From Linyphia triangularis (lineage: Eukaryota; Arthropoda; Arachnida; Araneae; Linyphiidae): a DNA stretch of 64,000 nt. Below are positions 1-12,000 of the stretch, one piece after another; the stretch's first letter is position 1; every line of letters starts with the position of its first letter. The DNA lies in assembly GCA_963978545.1 (NCBI GenBank), contig OZ021722.1, positions 186,001-250,000 on the forward strand, given 5' to 3'. Both the position numbers and the translations under genes were made by a program. The notes under the pieces were generated by a model, which was given only the letters and a program-made list of their open reading frames with translations, made no database searches and was not told the DNA's origin.

Positions 1-884
1 CAAAAAAGTTCCAAAAAGTCCACGGAAGAGCCTGCAAACCAACCAATCACAAAAACTCTTTCATATTATTTCATAATATAAGAAGTTGTACATGGTTGTT
101 TGGTTGATGAACATCTCTTTACAAGAGGCGAGAGAAGGAGAACAGCGGCGTAAAGCCCTTATCTCCGTGTACATATGAAGAAGTTGTATATGATTGGCTG
201 AACCGGAAAGATTTGCTTAATTAGGTTTTATTAGGTTAACCTATCTAACTTAACTCTCTGTGACTATAAAAAATATGGAATTTGCGGATGTGTAACTAAA
301 TTTTTTTTATTATTTTTGTTCAGTACTTCCCATAAAAAAATCATTATATTTAAAATTTTCAGAAAACTTTCAAAATTTGGGGGCCTCCAAATTTGGGCCC
401 CCCTAGGCCCGGGCCTAGTGGGCCTAATGGTAAATCAGGCCCTGGACTTAACGTATTCGGTAAACAAAATAGCGATGTTGATTTTTGCTATCGTCCGTCG
501 TATGCCAGAATTATGCGCCAAAATAGATCTTGACGAATCACAAGCACGCAAGACGTCGCCAAACCATATCTTCACGAATCACAAGCACGTAAAACGTCGC
601 CAAACAATTTATCGCCAAATCAAAAAGATATCTTCTTCTAAATGGCAACCCGTATGGAAGAAGTTCGTAGTTTTCATGTTTGACTATTTTGATGACGTCA
701 TATTTAAAAGTGGTAACCCGTGCAGAGGCTTTCTTATATAGGTGTTGGTTGAGCACAGGAGACATTTTTTCTAGACCACTTTTTTTGAAGTCGGGATGTT
801 CCAAGAGATGCGAAAAAGAAGAGGGGAAAAAAATTGAATTTTTTTTTTCGAACGAACTTTCATTTCTCTGTGTTACATATAAGC

Positions 885-888
<4 letters not shown>
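1..888. other. AT-rich flank, no gene recognised
   Basis: No coding region is recognised. Seen directly: an imperfect repeat of a roughly 25-bp motif (near 80-110 and 178-205), and a 41-bp unit repeated twice at about 530-612 that carries CGAATCACAAGCACG. The frame open over 316-741 crosses this repeat and has no recognisable domain. Confidence 0.5.

Positions 889-949
<61 letters not shown>
889..949 (+). repeat. Long poly(A) homopolymer (about 61 A)
   Basis: An uninterrupted run of about 61 A residues. It could be the tail of a retroposed sequence or a homopolymer expansion. I see no matching target duplication that would decide this. A second run of about 37 A lies at 1,471-1,508. Confidence 0.9.
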
Positions 950-951
<2 letters not shown>

Positions 952-1465
952 ACCTTCTGTTGGATAAAGTGCAAAGTAAGGGATTTTTATGCCATTTTTG
1001 GCAGAACAGTTTCTTTAAAATTCTAAATAAAATATTGCAAACGATTGATTTGATGGAATTTCATGGATGACTTATGAATGGTCTACACGCAACGTTGTCA
1101 TGTCATGTCATGTCATTACGAAATGAAGACATTTCAGAATTTTTAAAATTGTGTTCTATACGTTTAAGCATCTCATGCAGAAACTTTTAATGTTTTTAGT
1201 GTTTGTGGTATTTAATTTGTGAATTTATAGTATTTAAACTAGCAGAAGAATTTAGAGTGATTTGTGAAACTAGCGAACACCAATTCGCTTAGAACGAAAT
1301 CTAGTTTAACGCGATGTCAAAGTAGTTCTCCGTACGACGAAAATCAAACTTAGCGTTCACTTTTTCCTTTAACATGAAATCTCACTTAATGAAATCCCGC
1401 TTAAAGCATGCAACGTTTCCTAATGCTGCAGAGTGTGTGCTTTAAATAATTTAGAAGAGATCGAC

Positions 1466-1510
<45 letters not shown>

Positions 1511-1781
1511 TTTAATCGAAAAATTAAAAAAAAAAATAACACACTTTTATAAATAATAAGTAACTGGTATATACATTTTTTTTCTTCCCCTGGGCCTTGT
1601 TTCCAGTTGCTCAGATATGTAGTGTCTGTCCCCATTTAATGTATGGACAGGAAAGGCATTGTTCTTGTATAAAAAGAGGTGCATGCTGATGTACTGTTGC
1701 AATGTATCAATGTTTTATAAATAAATATATAAATAAATAAATATATAAATAAATAAATATATAAATAAATATATAAATAAA
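950..1781. repeat. Non-coding, with poly(A) and AAATAAATATAT repeats next to the gypsy LTR
   Basis: No gene is seen. A short TGTCA array lies near 1,096-1,116, poly(A) at 1,471-1,508, and a simple array of AAATAAATATAT units at about 1,711-1,781 ending directly at the gypsy 5' LTR. The other side of the gypsy element is also simple AT sequence, so the element may have inserted into a microsatellite. Confidence 0.7.
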
Positions 1782-2232
1782 TGTAGGATTTTTATTATCT
1801 CATATCAATTGTTTACCGTACATTTCAATTTCCTCTTGTAAAGACAGATGGCACTGCAAGACGATGTTTCTTTTTTTTTTTTGTTATTACGAATAAGTAT
1901 TCGAGCTCCGCGATTTTTTTTAAGCAGAAGCACACCGGCTCTCCACTCTATCGGTCAGTTTATTTTGGGTGCACTCAACTCACTTCGCTAATTGGGTAAT
2001 GTACTAATTAAACACTTAGTTTTCGTCGACTTGTGCTGCCATTTGGCTAGTAATATTTAATACTCCCCCCCCCCCCCCTTTGTTTTATTTGAAAGTGATT
2101 GTGATATTTCGTCCAATAAATTTAATTGTACTTTCCGTTTCTGATTTGGAAGTTTATTTCTCTTTTATTTCATTTTTGCTTCCCTAAATAAATCCCCTAG
2201 ACATTTAAAAAACCGAACCACTAACCCCCACA
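1782..2232 (+). repeat. Gypsy 5' LTR
   Basis: Matches 8,435-8,899 along nearly its whole length and has the TG...CA ends of LTRs. It contains AATAAA-type signals near its 3' end and a C homopolymer at about 2,064-2,078. Compared with the 3' LTR it has scattered substitutions and one block (after CAGAAGCACACCGG) where the two LTRs are unrelated for about 30-45 bases. Confidence 0.93.
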
Positions 2233-3175
2233 TATTTTTGGGTTCCTCGGCCTGGATTAGCGAAAAGGAATTTTTAAAGGGGAATTGCTTCTAAATTTTT
2301 TTAATTTCGAGTTAATTTGGTTTTTGAATAAACCACGTCCCTGTAGCGATTCATTTTTTTTTGTTCGTTTTCAAAATTATTTGGTATAATAACAAGTGTA
2401 TGCCTAGTAACCTGTTTCGTTTTGGTAACATGAGTTCAATAATATTTTTCATGAGTGCACCCGTTTTAATCGAAAATCACCCTTATTCCTTCGAACCCCT
2501 CGAAGATGAAATTTACAATTAAATTCATTTGAACTCGTCGTAAAGAAATTCTCAAAGTTCCAGTCTTCGTTCTTAGCCAGAAAGCATCCAGCTTCAAACG
2601 AAATTCTTCGCCAACGAATCTTCAACAAGCAGCGTGCCATTTCCAACTGGTGTCTCAACGTCTCATCAGTGTTCGTCTTCATCAGTGTTCGTCTAAAATT
2701 TTCGAATCTTCAATCCCGAATTGCTGAAATTTTATCCGAGGCCCTTACCGGATAATTTGCCAAGATTAGTACTCTGTGTTCCGAAACCATCTACTACATT
2801 AATTTCGTGTTCTAAGCAGTGACAATCGACGTCTTCAAAGCCAGCAGTTTATTCCTTCAGATAAGTTCTGAATCATTGATACTTTCTTTTTCTAAGAATT
2901 GCATACTAGTTTTTTTTATTTACTTTTTTTTGAAAACCTCTTGCTTGGGTAAACTCTTCGCAACACAAATAAAGAGAAAGAATAAAAAAAAAAAGGTCTT
3001 ATCTATAACCGGAAGTGATACCTTGAAGGATTTGATGTTGCAGTCTTTTATTTATATTTTCATTATTGTTCTAAGAATAGCTTACATTTAAATTGTTTTT
3101 ATATTCCTTTTTATTCTTTTTGTCTGAATTAATACAAAGAATATTATTCAATATACATTATTTTGATGGATAACT

Positions 3176-3405
3176 TTGGGTAATATTTTGTTTTGAATAC
3201 TTAATATATTATTCTTACCCTTGTTCATTGTTTACTTTTCCAAATGCAGCTGTTATTTTGAGAAGTTAGGTGATTTAAGTGAGGTAAACTTATCGTGTTA
3301 AAGTGTTCTTTTTATAAAGTATCCTTGGGTAATATTTTGTTTTGAATACTTAATATATTATTCGCATCCTTTTTCATAGTTTACTTTTCCAAATGCTGCT
3401 GTTAT
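3176..3405 (+). repeat. Direct duplication in gypsy leader
   Basis: About 80 bases starting TTGGGTAATATTTTGTTTTG occur at 3,176 and again at 3,325 (period 149), separated by unrelated sequence. The surrounding 2,233-3,884 is the non-coding leader of the retrotransposon; no other feature is seen there. Confidence 0.85.
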
Positions 3406-3884
3406 AATTTCTTATGCAATTAATTTTCTATGCAATACAAAGCATAACTTATGCAGTATTATGTTTTAAAATATTATGCAATTCAAAGTAAGTACATTAT
3501 TATAAGTTGGTATGTTTATCGTGTTCTTGTCCAAGTGAAGTGTCCTTGTTTCAGTAAAAAATTTCTGACGACTTGTTCTCATACAAAAGTTCATGAAATT
3601 CTAAAACCTTTTTCTTACGGTAGTACTCTTTTACTTTTTTGTGAATTATCTGATTGACCGAGAGTTGATTAACTTCTGCAAAAATATATTTCTTCATTTT
3701 TAAAATGTATCTTCGTTAATTTCGTAGTGTTCTTAGTAGAATACTCCATTTTTTTAAAAAAAAAGAAGAGGAAAAGCACACAACGTAAATCTACAAGCTT
3801 TTTTCCTTTTAGTCGTTATCTTTTAATTTCATTTTTACAAATATCACAAAGTTCACTGGATTTCCACCAAATTTAAAGATCACC

Positions 3885-6278
3885 ATGGCTTTTCTTCTAA
3901 GAAGTAAAAAAGAGGATCTGTCGAACTTAGCCACGGAATTAGGCATAAAGATAACCGCTGCCATGACCAAGCCGATAATCGAGGATTTAATCTTGGAAAA
4001 TGAGAAGTATGACGAAGATGAAGTAAAAGTACTTCTCGAGAGCATCACCGAGGAAAGGTTGCAAGAGCAAGAGCGTCAAGAGGCCATCGAAGAACGAAAA
4101 CGTCAAGAAGCCATCGAAGAAAGAAAACGTCAAGAGGCCATCGAGGAACGGAGACGAGAAGCAGAGTTCGAGCTCGAGAAATTACGAATCCAAAACCAGA
4201 AGGATTCATCTTCGAAAAACGTCACAACAAACCAAGTACCAAGCAGACCTTCACGTGATACCTTCCACAAGTTCGATATGAAAGAAGATGTGAATCTTAA
4301 CCTCATCCTGTTCGAGAGGCATGCAGAGCTGTCATCGATCCCTAAAGAAGAATGGGTTCAGCACCTCATAGGCCTACTTCCAGTCGACGTTGCACACTTA
4401 ATTGCGCGGGAGTCCCCCGACAAGTCTCACGACTATGATCACGTAAAGCAGTTGCTGCTACGAAGGTTCAAACTGTCTCCAGAAAGACTTCGCCAGATGT
4501 TCGTGTCACACCAAAAATCTCCTGAAGGAACTTGGTTGGATTTTCTCCATGAATTGCAAACCTACTTCGATGGATGGGTGGAAGGTCTTGAAGTTAAAAC
4601 TTACGACCAGCTTCGTGACCTCATCATAGCAGATCAGATCAAGAGAAGAGCTCCTTACGAATTCAAAGAACATTTTCTAGATGAATGGACACTCATCAAC
4701 TCGCCCAGAGAGCTGGCCCAAAAGTTCGAAAAATACGAAGATGTCCGCAGAACGTTAAAGTCAAAGCAGTTCGACTCCTTGCCCAAAGGAAAATATGGGG
4801 CTAAATCGTCAAATTATGGGAACCCTTCCCTAAGAACCGACAGTCACCGATACGAGGCCGGATCATCGAATAATCGTGGAAGCCCTCCCCGAAGAGCTGA
4901 TAATCGCCGATATGGACCAAACCGGTCAGAAAAGAACCATTTCAACAATAATCGAAATACCGACTCTGTCAGGCCTAGACAGTCACTCTGCAGTTATTGT
5001 AAAGAACCAGGACACTTCTACGTTAACTGCGACAAGCGCCGAAAAGATGCAGAATCCAGCAATCCTCCGAGCAATTCTGTACAGACATGTACAATCATCC
5101 CATCAGAAGAGTTGAAATTTAAAGAAATCGTCATGGGAAACAAACTCATCACCACACTCGTAGACACAGGCAGTTCACTCAGTCTCATTCGAGACGACAT
5201 AGCCAAAGAAATCATCGATGAATCCAAGCTTTCGAAACAAAGGAGAACGCTCTCAGGCTTAAGAAATTCCCAAGTCACAACGAAAGGATCTTTCGAAACG
5301 AGTTTCACCACCGACGGAGAAGAATTTTCTCTAACATGGCATGTAGTGCCACAATCACAGTTATCTTTCCAAGCAATTATCGGAATGGATGTTACGAATC
5401 AAGCTACGTTTACAACGTCCAGGAATGGTATGAAATTTCATAAAGATGAGCCCGCTGATTGGTTCATGCACATCTCCGAAACAAGTCCTAATGAAGAGAT
5501 AGAGTTGGCCCACATAAGAGACATCAGGATACAGAACGAATTGAAGCAAGTTATCTCAACTTACAAGCCTGACAAAACTTTGTCAACAGACGTATCTATG
5601 CGAATCATCCTGAAAGACGACGTTCCAGTCTACCAACCTGCGAGACGATTATCGAGTTCAGAAAAGTTAGAGGTCAATCAGCAAATCGACGAATGGCTAG
5701 AACAAGGAATCATCAGACCAAGCTCGTCAGACTACGCCAGTCCTATCGTACTAGTGAAGAAAAAAGACGGTTCCACCCGCCTCTGTGTGGTATATAGGAA
5801 ATTGAATAGAAAATTAGTCAAGGATCGAGTTCCTTTACCTCTGATAGAAGATGTTCTCGACAAGCTACAAGATGCTCAAGTATATACTACACTCGACCTC
5901 AAGAATGGATTTTTTCATGTTGAAGTAGATGAAGAGAGCCGCAAACTAACCTCTTTCATCATCCCCGATGGACAATTTGAGTTCAACAAAGTACCCTTTG
6001 GCTTAAGTACCAGTCCCAGTGCGTTTCAAAGGTACGTGTACAACATCTTCCGAGATCTAATGAGAAAGAGCATCGTAATAATCTATATGGATGATTTGGT
6101 AATTCCCTCAAAGGATGAGGAAGAAGGTCTAAGAAACTTACAGTCAGTACTAGAAGTTGCATCAAAATACGGCTTGGAGATAAAATGGAAGAAATGTCAA
6201 TTCCTGCAACGGAAAATAGAATTTCGAGGACACATAGTGGAAAACGGTACAATACGACCATCGTTGGCTAAAACGTAA
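3885..6278 (+). CDS. Gypsy gag-pol, first part: Gag, protease, reverse transcriptase
   Basis: 797 codons from an ATG in good context (CACCATGG). Residues about 55-105 are a charged coiled coil made of a 9-residue unit (EERKRQEAI) repeated about three times. A Gag-like region follows, then a CCHC zinc knuckle (C369, C372, H377, C382), an aspartic protease with DTGS starting at residue 427, and reverse transcriptase with the first catalytic Asp at 671 (TTLDLKNGF) and YMDD at 734-737. The usual VDYR motif reads VVYR (V636), an uncommon change. The frame stops in the RT thumb/connection because of a single-base frameshift near 6,275; the same protein continues in another frame up to 8,095. Its place in a conserved segment argues for a mutation, not programmed frameshifting. 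Confidence 0.95.
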   Translation: MAFLLRSKKEDLSNLATELGIKITAAMTKPIIEDLILENEKYDEDEVKVLLESITEERLQEQERQEAIEERKRQEAIEERKRQEAIEERRREAEFELEKLRIQNQKDSSSKNVTTNQVPSRPSRDTFHKFDMKEDVNLNLILFERHAELSSIPKEEWVQHLIGLLPVDVAHLIARESPDKSHDYDHVKQLLLRRFKLSPERLRQMFVSHQKSPEGTWLDFLHELQTYFDGWVEGLEVKTYDQLRDLIIADQIKRRAPYEFKEHFLDEWTLINSPRELAQKFEKYEDVRRTLKSKQFDSLPKGKYGAKSSNYGNPSLRTDSHRYEAGSSNNRGSPPRRADNRRYGPNRSEKNHFNNNRNTDSVRPRQSLCSYCKEPGHFYVNCDKRRKDAESSNPPSNSVQTCTIIPSEELKFKEIVMGNKLITTLVDTGSSLSLIRDDIAKEIIDESKLSKQRRTLSGLRNSQVTTKGSFETSFTTDGEEFSLTWHVVPQSQLSFQAIIGMDVTNQATFTTSRNGMKFHKDEPADWFMHISETSPNEEIELAHIRDIRIQNELKQVISTYKPDKTLSTDVSMRIILKDDVPVYQPARRLSSSEKLEVNQQIDEWLEQGIIRPSSSDYASPIVLVKKKDGSTRLCVVYRKLNRKLVKDRVPLPLIEDVLDKLQDAQVYTTLDLKNGFFHVEVDEESRKLTSFIIPDGQFEFNKVPFGLSTSPSAFQRYVYNIFRDLMRKSIVIIYMDDLVIPSKDEEEGLRNLQSVLEVASKYGLEIKWKKCQFLQRKIEFRGHIVENGTIRPSLAKT

Positions 6279-6279
6279 A

Positions 6280-8095
6280 GAATTTTCCCGTACCCACAAC
6301 TGTGAAGCAAGTACAGAGCTTTCTCGGACTCACCGGCTATTTCCGCAAGTTCATACCAGAATACTCCAAAATAGCAAAGCCACTAAGCGACCTGACTAAG
6401 AAAGAAACTCCATTTGCGTTCAATCTACCTCAAGTCGAAGCGTTCGAAAAACTCAAGAAACTCCTTACAGAAAGTCCAGTCTTAAGTATCTTCAGGCAAG
6501 GTCAAAGGACAGAATTACACACTGATGCCAGTTTACACGGCTATGGAGCTGTACTACAGCAAGAGTCCACCGACGGAAAGATGCATCTAGTCCAATACAT
6601 GTCTAAGAAGACAACACCAGCTGAAATGAAATACAGCAGCTACGAGCTTGAAGTACTAGCTATTGTAAGCGCATTAAAGAAATTCCGCGTCTATCTTCTG
6701 GGAAACCATTTTAAAATAGTCACCGATTGTTCGGCATTCCAGAAGACTATGGATAAAAAAGATCTAGTTACTCGCATAGCTAGATGGGCATTATCCTTAG
6801 AAGAATTTGACTATCAGATCGAGCATCGACCTGGAGAAAGGATGAAACATGTAGATGCTCTGAGCAGAAACCCAGTCTTTATAATTGAGAGCGATACAAT
6901 CACAGCTAGATTGCGCAAAGCTCAAGCAGAAGATGAAAACATCAGTACTTTGAAGGCAGTCCTCAACAACAACGGGTCGTCAGAATTTTGTGAAAGAAAC
7001 GGAATCCTCTACAAATTCGTAAATGGTCGCGAATTAATTGTAGCACCGAAGGACATGCAGACGGAATTAATCAAGCTCGCGCATGAGAAAGGAAACTTTT
7101 CGACTTCTAAGACGGAAAACGTCATAAAACAGGAATTCTTCATTCCAAATTTAAACGCCTTAGTCCGCAATGTCATCAACAACTGCGTCCCATGCATCTT
7201 AGCTAACAAGAAGAGCGGAAAGAAAGAAGGATTTCTAAATCCAATTGGGAAAGAAGACGTTCCCTTAAGTACGTATCACGTAGATTTTATTGGTCCAATG
7301 CCCTCTACCAACAAAAAATATCAGCACATATTGACTGTTGTTGACGCATTTACCAAATTCACATGGCTGTATCCAGTGAAGTGTACTTCTGCGGAAGATT
7401 TAATAGGCAAACTAAGGTTACAACAAAAAACTTTCGGGAATCCCAAAAGAATACTCACAGATCGAGGATCAGCATTTACTTCGAAAGCCTTCACTGATTT
7501 TTGCACTGAAGAAGGAATTCAACACTTGCAAATTGCTACCGGAGTACCTCGAGGAAACGGTCAAGTAGAAAGGATCCATCGCACTCTAATACCTGTCCTA
7601 ACCAAGTTATCGTTAGACGACTCGACAAAATGGTACAAATATGTCGACCAACTACAACGAATACTCAACAGCACGACTAATAGAAGTACCAAGTGGACAC
7701 CTTTTGAACTCTTAACAGGTGTTACCATGAGAAATAAGGACAACTTGAAAATACGAGATCTACTCATGGAAGAGATAGAAGATGAGCTTCAGGAGCAAAG
7801 GAACTCACTGCGACAAGAAGCAAAGAGGAACATCCAAAAGATTCAAGCCGAAAACAAACGGACCTATAACAAGAAACGCAAGAAAGCTCCGAACTATAGG
7901 GAAGGTGATTTGGTGGCAATCCAGCGAACGCAGTTCGGTTCTGGGTTAAAACTAAGACCCAAATTCCTAGGACCCTATAAAATTACAAAAGTTAAACCCA
8001 AAGATAGGTATGACGTACAAAAAATAGGTAACCAGGAAGCGCCTAACATAACTTCTACATCCGCTGATCTAATGAAATTTTATACTACTAAGTAA
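6280..8095 (+). CDS. Gypsy pol, second part: RNase H and integrase
   Basis: This continues the polyprotein in a shifted frame; there is no genuine start, and numbering here counts codons from 6,302. RNase H acidic residues are D75 (TELHTDAS), E115 (SYELEV) and D142 (IVTDCS). The integrase zinc region has H261, C295 and C298, but the second His of the HHCC motif is Asn265 (HEKGN). The catalytic core is D328, D387 and E423, an exact D,D-35-E spacing. A GPY/F module (GPY at 557-559) lies near the end. It stops 340 bases before the 3' LTR with no env. I infer that the copy is no longer autonomous, given the frameshift and the missing zinc ligand. Confidence 0.94.
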
Positions 8096-8434
8096 ATTAA
8101 CATAAACACTCTTAAAAAAAATACGTAAACATTGCCATAATTGTCTTTCGCCCAACGTCATTATTCTTCATTTTATATGTCATTGTTTGATTTTCAATTT
8201 ACCATGCAACTCCAGCCATAGCATAGGACCCAGCCACTGATGCAGTTCCTACCATCTTCAAATAGACTTGATCCTGAACTTTTCGAACAATTACAAATGA
8301 ACATTGTGATCGTCAACGAAATGTTTTCATTTTGTCTTAGTTTTATACTTTCTTTTACTTAAGTATTATCACATGTCTTGCCCATTTCCATGTGTTTCAT
8401 CGATGAGGTCATCGATCTACAGGATGGCCGAATC

Positions 8435-8895
8435 TGTAGGATTTTTATTATCCCATATCAATTGTTTACCGTACATTTCAATTTCCTCTTGTAAAGACAG
8501 ATGGCACTGCAAGACGATGTTTCTTTTTTTTTTTGTTATTACGATTAAGTATTCGTACTCCGCGATTTTATTTTTTTAAGCAGAAGCACACCGGATCCCA
8601 TTCGGGAACAAACACGCTGAACTCTGTCCGCCAATTTTGGGTGCACTCAACTCACTTCGCTAATTGGGTATTGTACTAATTAAACACTTAGTTTTCGTCG
8701 ACTTGTGCTGCCATTTGGCTAGTAGTACTTAATACTTTCCCCCCCTTTGTTTTGTTCAAAAGTGATTGTGATGTTTCGTCTAATAAATTTAACTGTACTT
8801 TCCGTTTCTGATTTGGAAGTTTATTTCTCTTTTATTTCATTTTTGCTTCCCTAAATAAATCCCCTAGACATTTAAAAAACCGAACCACTAACCCC

Positions 8896-8899
<4 letters not shown>
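8435..8899 (+). repeat. Gypsy 3' LTR
   Basis: Direct copy of 1,782-2,232 beginning TGTAGGATTTTTATTATC and ending CCCCCACA. The divergence from the 5' LTR includes single-base changes, a shorter C run and a replaced block near 8,594-8,640. The 8,096-8,434 interval before it is the element's 3' untranslated region. Confidence 0.93.
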
Positions 8900-8993
<94 letters not shown>

Positions 8994-9007
8994 TAAATAA
9001 ATAAATA
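8900..9007. repeat. (AT)n then (AAAT)n microsatellite
   Basis: About 80 bases of AT dinucleotides followed by AAAT repeats, directly abutting the gypsy 3' LTR. The matching simple repeat at the left edge supports insertion into a microsatellite or later expansion at the junctions. Confidence 0.95.
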
Positions 9008-12000
9008 ACGGGCTTGTACATCGGTCTTAAGCCGATTATTTTACTCTTTATCTGATATCGGTTGTGTAATGTTAAACTATTGTAATAAATATAGATTCTT
9101 TCATAGTGAGTTCTCATAGATATACAGCTGTGAAGTTTCAATATAAGTCAGCCTTTTAATTGGAAGTTTGATAAACGCAATGTTAAAATAAATATTCTCA
9201 GCGGTATGAGTGTTATTGTATAAACGGGGAATTTTTGTACGTTTTTTGACAGGAGTGGTGTTCTAAATGGTAAGTGCTTACGCTGGTTAACCTTTTAGTG
9301 AGTGAAGGTGTCTCAATGAGCTTTTGCTTAACAATGAAACTTTCAGTGGGCTTGTTCGTTAAAAGTTGGGACACCACAACGTAGAAGTAATTTTTAACCA
9401 AAGGGAATTAATTTTTTTCAAATCAATCTTTTTTGGTCAACCATGCATGGGGGACATTTGCATTAATTAATATACTGATAAGAATTTCTGAGGTATGTAT
9501 TGATAATATCAAATTGGATTTTAGGAACAATAAGATTTTTTTAAAAACTTTCCTCGATCTGTAATTAAAACAGGGTGCCACTAATGCATTAATTTTGCTT
9601 CTGAAATAAATAATATTACTTGTGGCTAAATATGGAAAATATTTTGCCTGAATATTAATCAAATCCTTTAATGTACTTTTAATTTTTAGAGCAATCCATA
9701 TTATGGAATTAAGAAGGATTTTTTCTTCAACTAGTTGAACTAATTAGATAAGGAATCAATAGATGGCAGCACCAAAATCTTTCTTTTTTTTTCTAACCTT
9801 TTCAGTGGGATTAAAAAGCGCCAAAAGTGGGTAAGTAATCTCAATGTTGTATATGGCATTAAAGGACTGCTTTAGAAGGAGAGGTTAGTAAATAATTGTT
9901 TTTTATAAATTTATTCAATCTCAAGTTTTGGTTGGTGACATTCTACAAAATTCTAGAGACATTCAGATAAATCTAATCGGTGCCACTATTTTAAAGCTTG
10001 TATTTCCAATACCATTTACAATTTTTACTTTCATAAAAAGCTTTTCTTAAAAGTGATTCCAGAACTAAAATAGAATTATGTACAATTATTTACAAGTTTG
10101 TACCATACTGTTCTCGAAATTCTATTCTTCCAATTTTCTTGAAGAAGAAATCCTAGAAAAGATTATTCCATGCAATAATTACTTTGTAGAAAACCCCCTT
10201 GATATTTGGTTCGAAAATTTCATGAAATATAGTTTATCTAATATATTTTATTTTATATTTGAAATCCTTACGTCAAGGCATATGAAGCAGTTTTGTCGTT
10301 TACTATTTTAATTTTCATTTCTAATAGATAGACATTAAAGAAAACAATTTATGCCATTTCATGAAGTTTTCGTACCTACTCGCTAAATATCAAAGCAAAG
10401 TAGTTTATAAATGAACTTGGATTGTAACATAACGACCCTTACTACAATTTCCTCTTAATTACTTCCCCCCCCCCCCCGATTCTTGCAATGAATATATTTC
10501 CATTGAAAACAAACTTAGTTAATATTATTATAGCATCACGTTTCATTCCAAAAAAGATTTTAAATCCTAATAAATTTGCAAACTGTTTATTTCAAAATAG
10601 CAATGTTCACAAAACGGACAGTTGCACTGGTCAGCAAGACTTAAGATTATAACAGTCTTTGGCCGAATTTTGCGAAGTATAGGGGGGAAAAAATGGAATT
10701 TCTTCTTTCGTTAACTCTATGAATTTTAAAATTTATTTCCGGTTTGTATGACATTTGGCCCGTTTTCATGTGTAGAAAAAAAAAAATGGTGGCAAAAAAA
10801 AAAAAAATCACACATTTATTTGAACTCTTGCAAATGATACTAGTTCGTAAATTGTTCATAAAACCAGTCTGAGTCTAGAATTGGTTTATGTGTGGAACCA
10901 CTGTACTTTAAAAAGGGAGATTCTTCTCGTCTGTATGTAAATAAAACAAAAGGTATCTCTTCCATTCATTAAAGGGATGATTATATAAGACAATTTTAAA
11001 GTGCCTTGGTAAATTTGCAATACCAAAAAAAATCATTAGTTATTTGAGTTTTTCTTAGAAACATAATTTACTAAGCACTACAAAGTATACCTTTCCTGAA
11101 TGAAAATAGCAAACCTATCTACCAAAATCGTATCCACTTTGAGTAAGAAACAGTATGCATTATTTGAATAACAAAATATACATAAATTATAACTGTAAAA
11201 ATGTCACTGTTTCTCACTGGCAAAAATAATATGTCCCGTGCGTCAATTCACGTTTTTGTTATTAAGGTATGTGCTTGCCTTTGAAGTAATTTTTTTAAAA
11301 TAAATAAAAAATTGTTGAATCATGTATGTTTTTTGTTAGAATAGAGTATAAAACTAATAATCCATATGTAATTTTAAAAGAAATTATTTTTATTTTTGAA
11401 ATTTTGGTAATTTTTAGTCAATTTTTAGCAATATAAGTACAAAAATAGGTTTACCCTAACCTTCCTCTTCAAAACACTAATAAACAAATGATATTTTTAA
11501 AGACATCAATATATTAATGAAAACCTTATCTGTGTTATGAAGCAAAAGATTCACAATATATCTGAAAGTTGCTGAATTAAAGGCCATTTTATATGTACAA
11601 TCAATAATTGTAAAACTAAAAATCATTTTTTCAAGTAAAAATAGCTCTAAAAGAATTAGATACTTTCAGATTAGTTTTTGCTTTATAACACACCCATAGA
11701 TGAGCCTAAGACACTGGAAAAGTTTTATTTCAATTCCTTAAAAACTTTTTGAGAAATGAGATTTTTCGTAATTGAAAACAATGAAAATTACAGTTTTCCA
11801 GTAAACGCAAATGAACATTTTAAACACAAAAAATAAAATATATATATCTATATATAATTCCTCACACTTAAAACTCACCATATCTATAAGTCAGACCAAC
11901 CTTTGTCTCATTTTTAATTGATTTTGACTTTTTTTGGAATTAGAAGATTTTGTGAGCAATTTTGTAGCGTGTCGCCTTGATTTTTTAAATTCGCTCAATA

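Larger units (their letters stand above)
1782..8899 (+). mobile_element. Ty3/gypsy LTR retrotransposon, nearly complete
   Basis: The element has two direct LTRs of about 450 and 465 bp (starting TGTAGGATTTTTATTATC and ending CCCCCACA), a long leader (2,233-3,884), a gag-pol reading frame (3,885-8,095) broken by one frameshift, and a 3' untranslated stretch. The domain order gag, protease, RT, RNase H, integrase is the Ty3/gypsy order. There is no envelope gene and no chromodomain. I could not identify a target duplication: flanks are simple AT repeats on both sides. A good polypurine tract is not visible directly before the 3' LTR. The candidate primer site a few bases after the 5' LTR (TGGGTTCCTCGG) is weak. 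Confidence 0.95.

Noticed and set aside
6250..6305. Programmed frameshift in gypsy pol
   Set aside because: The break lies inside a conserved pol segment, not at the gag-pol border, and no slippery site with structure is seen; a single-base mutation or sequencing error is simpler.
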